In this document: positions 1-6,682 of the stretch, piece after piece
Layout of the letters: every line of letters starts with the position of its first letter
How positions within the stretch are numbered: the stretch's first letter is position 1
Source of the DNA: Deltaproteobacteria bacterium
Lineage (GTDB): Bacteria; Desulfobacterota; Binatia; UBA9968
DNA length: 6,915 bases
Assembly (NCBI GenBank): GCA_021323355.1
Contig: JAJONK010000143.1
Span: forward strand, 1 to 6,915
Direction: 5' to 3'
Made by a program: the position numbers and the translations under genes
The notes under the pieces: generated by a model
Databases searched by the model: none
What the model was told of the DNA's origin: nothing
What the model saw: only the letters and a program-made list of their open reading frames with translations

Positions 1-812
1 CCACGGAAGAGTGCAGGCCATGGTGTTCGAAATGTGCATGTTTTTGATCGCAACATCTTTCGCTTCGCAAAAGGCCTTGTAGAGGCTGCGCGCCACCCAC
101 GGGTTTTTTTCGTAAACTTCTCTGCGGATTACCAGCACATGCATAATCGGGAAGATCTTGGTGCGTTTGTAGTAGTCGACTTCCACATCTTTATAGTTGG
201 GAAATAATCTTTTCACCTTCGGCGAGCTCTTGACGAAACTTGAAGGGCTGCGAGCCGAAATCAAGGCATCGATCTCGCCGCTCTCGAGCATCCCGTTCAA
301 GGTCTTGTCGTCGGCAATCGGCTCGAGTTTGATCTGCGGCGGCAATGTGAGCTTGACACGCTCTTTTCTTCCGCTTTCTTCTTGCCCGCCGGTGAACCAT
401 TGCATATCGGAGCGGAGGTTTTAACGCCGTAGTCGTCGTTCAAAAACCCGCGAATCCAAACCGCGGCGGTAATCGAGTATTCCGGAGCGCCGATCTTTTT
501 GCCCTTGAAATCCGCCGGGCTCTTGATGCCGGAATCTGTATTGATGAACACGCAAGAGTGGCGGAAAAATCTCGAGGGAAACACCGGAATCGCGACAAAC
601 GGCGAATTGCCCCGACTGATCATCGTCACGTGATTGGACAGCGACATTTCCGAAACGTCGAACTCCTGGTGATGACCCATGCGCCAGAAAATTTCTTCCG
701 CCTCAAGCGGAACATAATTGATCCGTATGCCTTCGGCTTGCACCGAGCCGGTTTGCAGCGCGAAAGTCCGGTCGTAATTGCCGCAGGCGACGGTGAGAAA
801 TAATTTTTCCAT
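1..812 (-). pseudogene. 4,5-dihydroxyphthalate decarboxylase-like (Pht5 family) protein, frameshifted and cut by the window edge
   Basis: Known members of this family remove a carboxyl group from 4,5-dihydroxyphthalate to give protocatechuate; their fold resembles type 2 periplasmic binding proteins. The N-terminal part (residues 1-133, from ATG at 812) shows the family opening CGNYDRT (10-16), then EGIRINY, FDVSEMSLS (51-59) and FKGKKIGAPEYS. There is no signal peptide, so the product should be cytosolic. After residue 133 the frame is lost and reading continues to a stop at 297. The neighbouring frame resumes with DMQWFTGGQEESGRKE and runs open to position 1 through PPQIKLEPI, GEIDALISARSPS and KIFPIMHVLVIRR, all as expected of the family. 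The corrected product has about 269 residues here; family members have roughly 320-335, so about 55-65 lie beyond the edge. It is the third gene of an operon with a transporter. The frameshift could be a true mutation or an assembly error. Family is confident; the substrate is not, since many paralogues are unassigned. Confidence 0.85.
408..417. repeat. 5-bp tandem duplication at the frameshift
   Basis: The plus strand reads CGGAG CGGAG (CTCCG CTCCG on the coding strand), right where the Pht5-like gene changes frame. Deleting one copy gives codons for V-K-T-S-D-M-Q-W, which joins the two open frames without gap or extra residue. The duplication therefore explains the frameshift directly. Confidence 0.8.
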
Positions 813-819
813 TAACTAG

Positions 820-825
820 CCTCCT
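820..825 (-). promoter_or_regulatory. Ribosome binding site of the Pht5-like gene
   Basis: A perfect AGGAGG lies 7 nt upstream of the ATG at 812, fixing the start. It sits in the 39-nt gap after the permease stop codon and indicates that the gene is, or recently was, well translated despite its frameshift. Confidence 0.8.
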
Positions 826-851
826 GGAGATTTAACAGACGAATGTTCTAA

Positions 852-2603
852 TTAGTTTTCCCAACGCGAATAGCGCTGGGCAATCGCGATCAGAATCACG
901 GAGATGACCGAGATCACCAGGCCGATGGCGGCCACCCGGCCACGCATGCCGTCGAGATACAGGAAGTAAAGCAGTGGGCCCAAGGGTTCGGCGCCAGGAC
1001 TGTAGAGAAACAGTGTGGCGCTGAATTCACGCAAAAAGATCGTTACCAGAATGATCCAGCCCGCCATGACTCCGGGCCGCATCATCGGAATCAGCACCCG
1101 GCGGAATGTCGCCAGAAAGCCGGCGCCGCAGACCACCGAAGCTTCTTCAAGCTCCTTATGAACCTGGATGATCGTGCTGCTGACGGCGCGCAGTCCATAG
1201 GGGAGGAAGCGCGTCACATAGGCGATCAAGATGATCCAGATGGTGCCGTAAACCGGGATCGGAAAATCGACATAAGCCCAGAGCAGCCCCAGAGCCATGG
1301 CAGTTCCGGGAAAGGCCCACGGGATGAACACCAAGCCTTCCAGCAGTCCGCGTCCGGCGATTTTGGTGCGGACCGAAATGTAGGACGCCAAGGACGCGAG
1401 GAGCATACAGATGGTGGCGCCGACAAGCGCCAGGAATAGACTATTGAAGAAGGCTCTATGGACTCTCGGCGTCGCCCAAATGTAACGAAAGTGATCGAAG
1501 GTTAGATTTTGCCAGGTCTGCCACGTGGGCACGTGATAGTAAGGTAAGATGGCAACGAGCAGGAGCACCAGGATGGGCAAAACGACCAATAGTATCAGCA
1601 GGAGAAATGCCACTGCCGTGGCCAAGTACCGATATTTTCCTAAATCGATCTGATGCGGTCTAAACCCTTTCCCCGTAACCGTCGAGAAGCTTTCTACCTG
1701 CGAAGTGAAACGGCGGTAAAGATAAACAAACGTTAGCGCGATAACGAGGATGCCAACGCCGTAAGTCGCCGCCAAATTGTGATTCGTCGGAAAGGAGCCC
1801 AACGCTTCGCGCCAGATCTTGGTCGTGAACACTTCGATTCGAGCAGGCAGAGCGATTATGGCCGGCGTGTCGAAACTCTCCACCGCGCGCACGAAGTTCA
1901 AAGTCCCTGCCGCTAATATGGCCGGGCGGATTAGTGGAAACGTGATCCGGCGCATGATGCCAAACTCACCCGAGCCCAGAGTCTTCGCCGATTCCTCCAA
2001 GGATGGGTCCATGCTCTTCAATGCGGCAGCGATGATCAGGAAGGCCAACGGCGTCAGAATCAACCCCTCGACGAAAATTAGTCCGGCAAGGGAATAAATG
2101 TTGAAGGGCCCTCGCTCCATACCGAAAAACTGCACGAACAGTCCGTTGATAAGACCGTTACTCGGGTTCAACAGCATGACCCAAGAGATCGAAACCAGAA
2201 TCGGCGGCAGTATATTTGGAATGATCGCCGTCAGTTCGAACAACCTTCGCAGCGGCGCGTTGGTGCGGATGGTAATCCAGGCCAGGGCTAAAGCGAAAAG
2301 TACTGAGAGTCCGGCCGAGCCGATGCCGAAGATAAATGAATTGAGCAGCAGCGGATAAGCTTCAGGATCGCTGTAGGCGCGGACATAATTTTGTAGGGTA
2401 AAATTGCCGGGCACGCCTAACGGCGCGTCAGTGAGGCTACCGTAGAAGAGAAAGACTGTTGGATAGAGGCTGAGAAAGGCGATGATACTGCCGACGACAA
2501 TAAACACCCAGCTGATCGGCTGGCACAGAAACGCGCCTGCCCGCGAGCGGCTCCAAGCGCTCGGGAGCCGTTGGCCAACCGCGATGGATCGGTCCACTGA
2601 CAC
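852..2603 (-). CDS. ABC transporter permease, fused double-domain Fe(III)/FbpB type
   Basis: This is an inner-membrane channel subunit of a binding-protein-dependent importer. At 583 residues it has the length of FbpB-like permeases that carry two MetI-type domains in one chain. Hydrophobic segments are visible near residues 32-55, 88-112, 122-146, 170-197 and 277-297 in the first half, and 326-352, 386-411, 421-446, 451-475, 509-531 and 558-577 in the second. Each half has an EAA loop, the contact for the ATPase: LEESAKTLGSGEFG (about 202-215) and LEEASVVCGAGFLAT (about 475-489). The start is GTG at 2603; a second GTG at 2597 is possible, and neither has a clear Shine-Dalgarno site. It begins 8 nt after the binding-protein gene, so translation is probably coupled. 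No ATPase gene is seen in the window. Family is sure; the substrate is unknown, and 'iron' is only the usual database label. Confidence 0.93.
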   Translation of the reverse strand: MSVDRSIAVGQRLPSAWSRSRAGAFLCQPISWVFIVVGSIIAFLSLYPTVFLFYGSLTDAPLGVPGNFTLQNYVRAYSDPEAYPLLLNSFIFGIGSAGLSVLFALALAWITIRTNAPLRRLFELTAIIPNILPPILVSISWVMLLNPSNGLINGLFVQFFGMERGPFNIYSLAGLIFVEGLILTPLAFLIIAAALKSMDPSLEESAKTLGSGEFGIMRRITFPLIRPAILAAGTLNFVRAVESFDTPAIIALPARIEVFTTKIWREALGSFPTNHNLAATYGVGILVIALTFVYLYRRFTSQVESFSTVTGKGFRPHQIDLGKYRYLATAVAFLLLILLVVLPILVLLLVAILPYYHVPTWQTWQNLTFDHFRYIWATPRVHRAFFNSLFLALVGATICMLLASLASYISVRTKIAGRGLLEGLVFIPWAFPGTAMALGLLWAYVDFPIPVYGTIWIILIAYVTRFLPYGLRAVSSTIIQVHKELEEASVVCGAGFLATFRRVLIPMMRPGVMAGWIILVTIFLREFSATLFLYSPGAEPLGPLLYFLYLDGMRGRVAAIGLVISVISVILIAIAQRYSRWEN

Positions 2604-2611
2604 CTAGGAGC

Positions 2612-3622
2612 TTACCGCAGAAAAATCTGCTGGTATTCCTTTTTCTTCTCGGCGAATTCCTTTGAGCTGAGATCTTCCATCTCGATAAAACCGATCTTGT
2701 CGGCGTCGGGCAGCGGCGGAAGCACGCCTTTGCGATTCACGAACTCGCCCAGTTTGGCCATGGTGTTCATGCTTTCATTGTCAAGAAAATAATCGATGAA
2801 CGCTTTGCCGGCGTTTGGATGGGGCGCCTTGGCCGCCAGACCGATATAATGTCCATCGCCCATCATTTTTGGCAGCCTGACATAATCCAACGGCGCGCCC
2901 CTTTTGCCAAAGACGTAGGCGTATTTCACATACGTGATAGCGATCGGAGTCTCACCAGTCATCACCCGTTCCGCCGAGGGCAGGAGCGATTCGACCAGTA
3001 TCGGTTTCATGGCCGCGAGATCGCGAATATACTTGTCGGCCTTTTCTTTCCCCATGACCTTGTGCAGACTCGCTACCCATTGTGTGGTGGTAGTGTGCTG
3101 GGTTGGATCGGGCATGACCAGCTTGCCCTTGTACTTGGGATTTACCAAATCCTCCAGGGATTTGGGCGCGTCTTCGGCCTTGATGCCGGACTTGTTAAAA
3201 ACCACGCCGATAATCACGTTTCGATATCTAGGGCCGAGAACCGGATCGATAGCCTCTTTAGGGAAATCGCTCCAGCTCGGCGACTCATATTTCTGAAAAA
3301 AGTTTTCCTTCTGCAGCAGGCGCAAGGGATTGTCGTTGGTGATGATAAGATCCGCTACCGGCCTGCCGGCGCGCGCTTCGCTTAACGCTCGATCCATCAC
3401 TTTAGTTGCTGAAGCGCGCCAATATTCAATCTCGAGACCTGTCTTCTTCCTGAAGGCATTCATAATCGCTTCCATGGTATCGGATTCCAGAGAACCGTAG
3501 GCGATCACTTTGCCTTCTTTCTTGGCGGCTTCAATCAAATTTGTGTTCTGCGCATAACCTGAACTGGTAACAAAAAGAAAGCTCGCTAGAAAGGATAGCG
3601 AGAGAGTGATATTTTTCAGCAT
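2612..3622 (-). CDS. Extracellular solute-binding protein of an ABC transporter (Fe(III)-type family)
   Basis: This secreted periplasmic protein should capture the substrate and deliver it to the permease encoded 8 nt downstream. The product has 336 residues. It starts with an Sec signal peptide: MLKN, a hydrophobic run to about residue 18, and a likely cut after GYA (22-24). The mature part has the pattern of this family: LIEAAKKEGKVIAYGS near the N-terminus, ADLIITND (90-97), NPKYKGKLVMPDP (161-173), GETPIAITYVKYAYV (223-237) and AGKAFIDYFL (271-280) near the C-terminus. The start at 3622 is chosen over an in-frame ATG at 3715 because it follows AAGGAGA and places the signal peptide at the very N-terminus. 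The adjacent-tyrosine pair that binds iron in FbpA is not visible; tyrosines 231, 234 and 236 are spaced out. The ligand may therefore be an organic anion and not iron. Family confident, ligand unknown. Confidence 0.92.
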   Translation of the reverse strand: MLKNITLSLSFLASFLFVTSSGYAQNTNLIEAAKKEGKVIAYGSLESDTMEAIMNAFRKKTGLEIEYWRASATKVMDRALSEARAGRPVADLIITNDNPLRLLQKENFFQKYESPSWSDFPKEAIDPVLGPRYRNVIIGVVFNKSGIKAEDAPKSLEDLVNPKYKGKLVMPDPTQHTTTTQWVASLHKVMGKEKADKYIRDLAAMKPILVESLLPSAERVMTGETPIAITYVKYAYVFGKRGAPLDYVRLPKMMGDGHYIGLAAKAPHPNAGKAFIDYFLDNESMNTMAKLGEFVNRKGVLPPLPDADKIGFIEMEDLSSKEFAEKKKEYQQIFLR

Positions 3623-3630
3623 GGTCTCTT

Positions 3631-3637
3631 TCTCCTT
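3631..3637 (-). promoter_or_regulatory. Ribosome binding site deciding the binding-protein start
   Basis: AAGGAGA lies 8 nt upstream of the ATG at 3622. It supports this internal start over the in-frame ATG at 3715, which would add 31 polar residues in front of the signal peptide. Confidence 0.8.
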
Positions 3638-3653
3638 ACCTTTAAGATATTGG

Positions 3654-3667
3654 TCCGCTAAGGCGGA
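3654..3667. repeat. Small inverted repeat in the leader of the transporter operon
   Basis: TCCGC, a 4-nt loop TAAG, then GCGGA form a perfect 5-bp dyad, extendable by a G-T and a G-C pair. It lies 17 nt upstream of the AAGGAGA site of the binding-protein gene. It could be an operator half-site pair or a small leader hairpin. There is no U-run after it, so it is not an intrinsic terminator. It is short enough that chance cannot be excluded. Confidence 0.35.
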
Positions 3668-3740
3668 TCGAATACTTCCAGATTTCAATTTCTGAGTCAA
3701 GCCGTTTACAGACATAAACAGGATCGTGTATCGAGGTAAT

Positions 3741-3769
3741 TTGACAGGCTTAAGCGCCGGTCATATAAG
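3741..3769 (+). promoter_or_regulatory. Sigma70-type promoter of the amidohydrolase gene
   Basis: A consensus -35 box TTGACA (3741-3746) is followed, after exactly 17 bp, by TATAAG (3764-3769), which matches the -10 consensus at five of six positions. Transcription should start near 3776, giving a leader of about 29 nt before the ATG at 3805. The spacer holds the 8-bp palindrome GCTTAAGC (3748-3755), which might be bound by a regulator. This is the best promoter in the window. Confidence 0.75.
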
Positions 3770-3789
3770 GAGATTTCTCACTAAATGCG

Positions 3790-3796
3790 AAGGGAG
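3790..3796 (+). promoter_or_regulatory. Ribosome binding site of the amidohydrolase
   Basis: AAGGGAG lies 8 nt before the ATG at 3805. A competing ATG at 3801 leads to a stop after three codons, so 3805 is the start. Confidence 0.75.
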
Positions 3797-3804
3797 TTTG
3801 ATGG

Positions 3805-5187
3805 ATGGATAAGCTCGATCTACTGGTAAGGAACGGCGAGGTCTGGACCCCGGGCGGTTTCGTCGAGGCCGATGTAGCGGTAAGCGGTGGAAAAATTGTT
3901 GCACTCGGTAAGCCCCCGGTGTTACCGGAAACGGCCGGTAATGTGATCGATGCCAAAGGTAAGAAAGTTATTCCAGGTCTGATCGATACGCATACCCACC
4001 ACCGGGACCCCGGCTTTACCCATAAAGAAGACATCACCACCGCGACAATGGCAGCAGCGGCGGGCGGCGTCACGTTCAGCGTCGGCATGCCCAACGTCAA
4101 CCCACCGACCACCTCCGTGGAGCATTACCGCGCTCTGGTGGCGCATCACAGTAAAAACGCGATTGTCGATTTTAACCACAATCCCTCCGGCACAGTGCCG
4201 CGCGAAGTTCCTGGACTCGCCAAGGAGGGGCCCATCGCTTTTAAGATCTTCATGGTGAAAGACACGGGTCGGGATTATCCGCATATGCCCGGCATCGGCA
4301 TCAATAACAATGGCGAACTCTTTAAATGCTTTGAAACTGTCGGCGCAACGGGATTGCCGCTGATGGTGCATCCACATGATCAAGATCTCATGGATGAAAT
4401 CGAAGGGCGCTACTGGAAAGACGAGAATCGTAGTCCTCAAGCGTATGCCAAAGCTTATCGCGAGCACGACGGCATCATCTGGGATACCGCTATGGCGACT
4501 CTGTTTCGAATGCAGAAGGCGATCGGCAGCAAGCTTCACATCCTGCACATGAGCACGCCTGAAGGATTGGCAATGTTGCGCCGCGCCAAAGACGAGGGCC
4601 GTCCCTGTAGCTGTGAGGTCAATCCTTGGGCGATGTTTTTAGGCACCTGGGAAAATGTCGAGAAACTCGGTCCCTACTGTTTGGGCTTCTGGGTGCCGCC
4701 GGCGCATGTCGACGCGCTCTGGGAAGCGATCAACGACGGCACCATCGACGTGATCGGCACCGACCATGCGCCGCACACTAAGGAGGAGAAGGAAAAGGGC
4801 TGGCACGACATGTGGAGTTGCCCTGGTGGCGAGCCGCAAATCCAGGATTATCTCCGACTTTTTCTAACTGCCGTGAACGAAGGAAAAATGACCCTTGATC
4901 GGCTGGTGCGGATCTCTTCATACAATGCGGCAAAACTGTTCAACGTTTATCCCCGCAAGGGAGTTATCCAACCGGGTTCGGATGCGGATATGGTTATTAT
5001 CGACATGAACAAAGAGGAAGTGATCAGCAACGAGACCACTTACACGAAAGTCGGTTGGACGCCTTACGATGGGAAGAAGATCAAAGGCGCGCCGATTCGC
5101 ACCATACTGCGAGGCAAAACCGTAATGGAAGACGGCAAGATCACCGGCAAGCCCGGCGACGGCCAACTGGTCTCGCCACTGAAATAA
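3805..5187 (+). CDS. Dihydroorotase/hydantoinase-type cyclic amidohydrolase
   Basis: This is a cytosolic metal-dependent hydrolase of the amidohydrolase superfamily, which opens cyclic amide bonds in compounds such as dihydroorotate, hydantoins, allantoin or imides. It has 460 residues, a usual length. The N-terminal beta-sandwich part leads to PGLIDTHTHHRDPG (57-70). All expected metal ligands are visible: H63 and H65, K147 in IAFKIFM (the carboxylated lysine), H189 in LMVHPHD, H248 in LHILHMST and D320 in GTDHAPHT. R67, just after the HxH pair, and N97 in MPNVNPPTT match positions that bind the substrate carboxylate in dihydroorotases. The C-terminal part has the typical SYNAAKLFN, GSDADMVIID and LRGKTV. 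It stands alone on the plus strand, divergent from the transporter operon and away from pyrimidine genes, so a catabolic role is more likely than UMP synthesis. Family is sure; the exact substrate (dihydroorotate, hydantoin or imide) is open. Confidence 0.92.
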   Translation: MDKLDLLVRNGEVWTPGGFVEADVAVSGGKIVALGKPPVLPETAGNVIDAKGKKVIPGLIDTHTHHRDPGFTHKEDITTATMAAAAGGVTFSVGMPNVNPPTTSVEHYRALVAHHSKNAIVDFNHNPSGTVPREVPGLAKEGPIAFKIFMVKDTGRDYPHMPGIGINNNGELFKCFETVGATGLPLMVHPHDQDLMDEIEGRYWKDENRSPQAYAKAYREHDGIIWDTAMATLFRMQKAIGSKLHILHMSTPEGLAMLRRAKDEGRPCSCEVNPWAMFLGTWENVEKLGPYCLGFWVPPAHVDALWEAINDGTIDVIGTDHAPHTKEEKEKGWHDMWSCPGGEPQIQDYLRLFLTAVNEGKMTLDRLVRISSYNAAKLFNVYPRKGVIQPGSDADMVIIDMNKEEVISNETTYTKVGWTPYDGKKIKGAPIRTILRGKTVMEDGKITGKPGDGQLVSPLK

Positions 5188-5276
5188 AGCCGGCGAATAG
5201 CCGAATAGGTCCGGAAGAATTCTGTGCTGCGAATTCCTGGTTCGCTCAGATCACAACATGCAGGCCGATTTATTTA
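5188..5276. other. Convergent intergenic gap
   Basis: These 89 nt separate the amidohydrolase stop from the DUF1015 stop. They hold a 7-bp direct repeat CGAATAG (5194-5200 and 5202-5208) and two GAATTC sites 8 nt apart (5217-5222, 5231-5236) that could pair as a 6-bp stem. Neither is followed by a clear T-run, so no intrinsic terminator can be called. The DUF1015 gene ends in the tandem stops TAG TAA. Confidence 0.5.
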
Positions 5277-6608
5277 CTATGGATCGGCAGGTTCTTGGAT
5301 CTCTTCGGCAGGGTCGATCTTGTTAAGCACTAGCCCGGAAATCAGCTTGGGATAGAAATAGGTCGATTTTTGCGGCATCGTCTCGCCGCTATCAACGATC
5401 GCTAGAATATCGGCGCTCTTCGTGGCATTCAGGATGAACGCAGCCTGGTAGTCTTCTTTTTCCAGCGCTTGCAAAACCGACTCTTCATCCTGCGAGTAGC
5501 GGATGGTTTCGCCGTTTGTTTGCTGTTCAGGTGAAAGGCCCAAAATATGCTCCAGTACCAAGTGGTGCAGTGTGGAAACTTCCAGATCGCGCAAAGGCGC
5601 GCTGAGGTCTTTCGCCAGTCGTTGCATGATGCGCTTGTTCTTGAGCCGTAATATCAGGTAGCGCGGATCGCGTTTGAAGCTGGCTCCGATAACTCGATGT
5701 TTCTTGCCGGAGTTCTTTAGAGCTTTCAGGAACGAGCTCTTTCCTTCCGGAGTCTTAGGATACTGCTCGACGTAAAAATATGTCTGCAAAGCCTCTTCCA
5801 GTTGTAAAAATGGTTTGGGCTCGTATCCACACACCAACCGATGGGTCGGAAGAATGAGCATGTTGTCGTCATTCATGTTGGCGAAATGGGTCATGATGTA
5901 GTTGCAGGATTCCCGGCCAGTCGATGATCGATCGCTGCGCATCCGATCACGGTATCTGAGCGTTGCCTCATAACGGTGATGACCATCGGCGATCACCAAC
6001 CGTTGCTCCCTCATCTCGCGGTCGATCTCGCGAATCAACGCTGGATCCGTGATGCGCCAGAGGCGACACTCATCGCCTCCATCCAGCTTAACCTCGATAA
6101 AAGGCGCCTTGCCTTCTGTCTGTTCGGACAAAATGCGGTTGATGCTGCCTTTCGGCTGAGAGTAGAGCGCGAAGATCGAGCTCAGCTGGGCATGAGATGC
6201 AAGCATGAGCTGGAGCCTGTCGTGCTTGGGAGCTTCCAAGGTTTTTTCGTGCGGGCGGATCTCGCCGCTAGAGAAGTCTTGCAACTGAGTCAGGGCGTAG
6301 AAACCTTGACGCTCTTTAATCTTTCCGTCCGTCAACGCGAACTTGTGGACGGCAAAATAAATCGCCGGTTCTTGATCGCGCTCAAAAATCCCTTCCGCCT
6401 GCCAGTTGGTAAATAGTTCGGCCACCGCGGTGTATGGATCCGGCTCCTGGCTAAAGTCTAATCGGACGAAGTTGTAGGGCGATTTGCGATAGAGCTTTTC
6501 TTGCTCTTCTGGAGAAATCACATCATAGGGAGGAGTGACAACCCGCGCAAGGTCGCGGATTTTTTTTGGGTTGTAGAAAACTCCGCGAAACGGTGCAATT
6601 CGAACCAT
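5277..6608 (-). CDS. DUF1015 family protein of unknown function
   Basis: This is a full-length member (443 residues) of the DUF1015 family, widespread in anaerobes and deltaproteobacteria-like lineages and in some genomes annotated, on thin evidence, as ParB/SpoOJ-like. The family motifs appear in order: APFRG and TPPYDVISPEE (25-35) at the N-terminus; RPHEKTLEAPKHDRL (118-132); the hallmark VIADGHHRYEATLRYRD (205-221); LPTHRLV (253-259); and MPQKSTYFYPKLISGLVL (411-428) near the C-terminus. The clustered charged and histidine residues (H120, E121, D208, H210, H211, R212, E214) look like a catalytic or nucleotide/metal-binding site, but no reaction can be assigned from this sequence. No signal peptide or membrane segment is seen, so it should be cytosolic. 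The ATG at 6608 has only a weak, close AGGA before it. It lies 74 nt downstream of the FAH-family gene on the same strand and may be cotranscribed with it. Confidence 0.93.
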   Translation of the reverse strand: MVRIAPFRGVFYNPKKIRDLARVVTPPYDVISPEEQEKLYRKSPYNFVRLDFSQEPDPYTAVAELFTNWQAEGIFERDQEPAIYFAVHKFALTDGKIKERQGFYALTQLQDFSSGEIRPHEKTLEAPKHDRLQLMLASHAQLSSIFALYSQPKGSINRILSEQTEGKAPFIEVKLDGGDECRLWRITDPALIREIDREMREQRLVIADGHHRYEATLRYRDRMRSDRSSTGRESCNYIMTHFANMNDDNMLILPTHRLVCGYEPKPFLQLEEALQTYFYVEQYPKTPEGKSSFLKALKNSGKKHRVIGASFKRDPRYLILRLKNKRIMQRLAKDLSAPLRDLEVSTLHHLVLEHILGLSPEQQTNGETIRYSQDEESVLQALEKEDYQAAFILNATKSADILAIVDSGETMPQKSTYFYPKLISGLVLNKIDPAEEIQEPADP

Positions 6609-6682
6609 ATTCCTGCTTACTTTCTTAGTTTTAAATCTTAAACTCGGGCTCGATCGAGGCTAGTTAGATTGGTCGCAGTGGC
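6609..6682. other. Spacer before the DUF1015 gene, with two dyads
   Basis: These 74 nt between the FAH-family stop and the DUF1015 start hold a perfect 10-bp palindrome CTCGATCGAG (6649-6658). They also hold an AT-rich imperfect dyad (6627-6644, AGTTT and AAACT arms, seven of nine positions paired), 18 nt before the start codon. These could be operator or promoter elements. No good -35/-10 pair was found on the minus strand. Confidence 0.4.

Noticed and set aside
297..812. A separate 171-residue protein from the 5' part of the Pht5-like gene
   Set aside because: The last 38 or so residues are low-complexity basic sequence read out of frame. The family sequence continues in the adjacent frame, so this is one broken gene.
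2819..3385. 188-codon plus-strand open frame inside the binding-protein gene
   Set aside because: It lies fully opposite a confident family member and its translation shows no family pattern.
3672..3700. Minus-strand promoter candidate with TTGACT for the transporter operon
   Set aside because: The -35 box is good, but no -10 hexamer at 16-18 bp matches more than three of six positions. A promoter must be near here, but this pair is not convincing.
3622..3715. Longer binding-protein start at ATG 3715
   Set aside because: It adds 31 polar residues before a clear signal peptide, while the ATG at 3622 has a good AAGGAGA site. The extra stretch is leader sequence.
3784..3828. 14-codon leader frame overlapping the amidohydrolase start
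   Set aside because: Its nearest ribosome site is poorly spaced, it ends inside the main gene, and it has no attenuator-like codon run.
3922..4548. 208-codon open frame antisense to the amidohydrolase
   Set aside because: It lies wholly inside a well-supported gene, has no recognisable motif and is typical of shadow frames in GC-rich codons.
5217..5236. GAATTC...GAATTC hairpin as a bidirectional terminator
   Set aside because: The stem is only 6 bp and AT-rich, with no following T-run on either strand.
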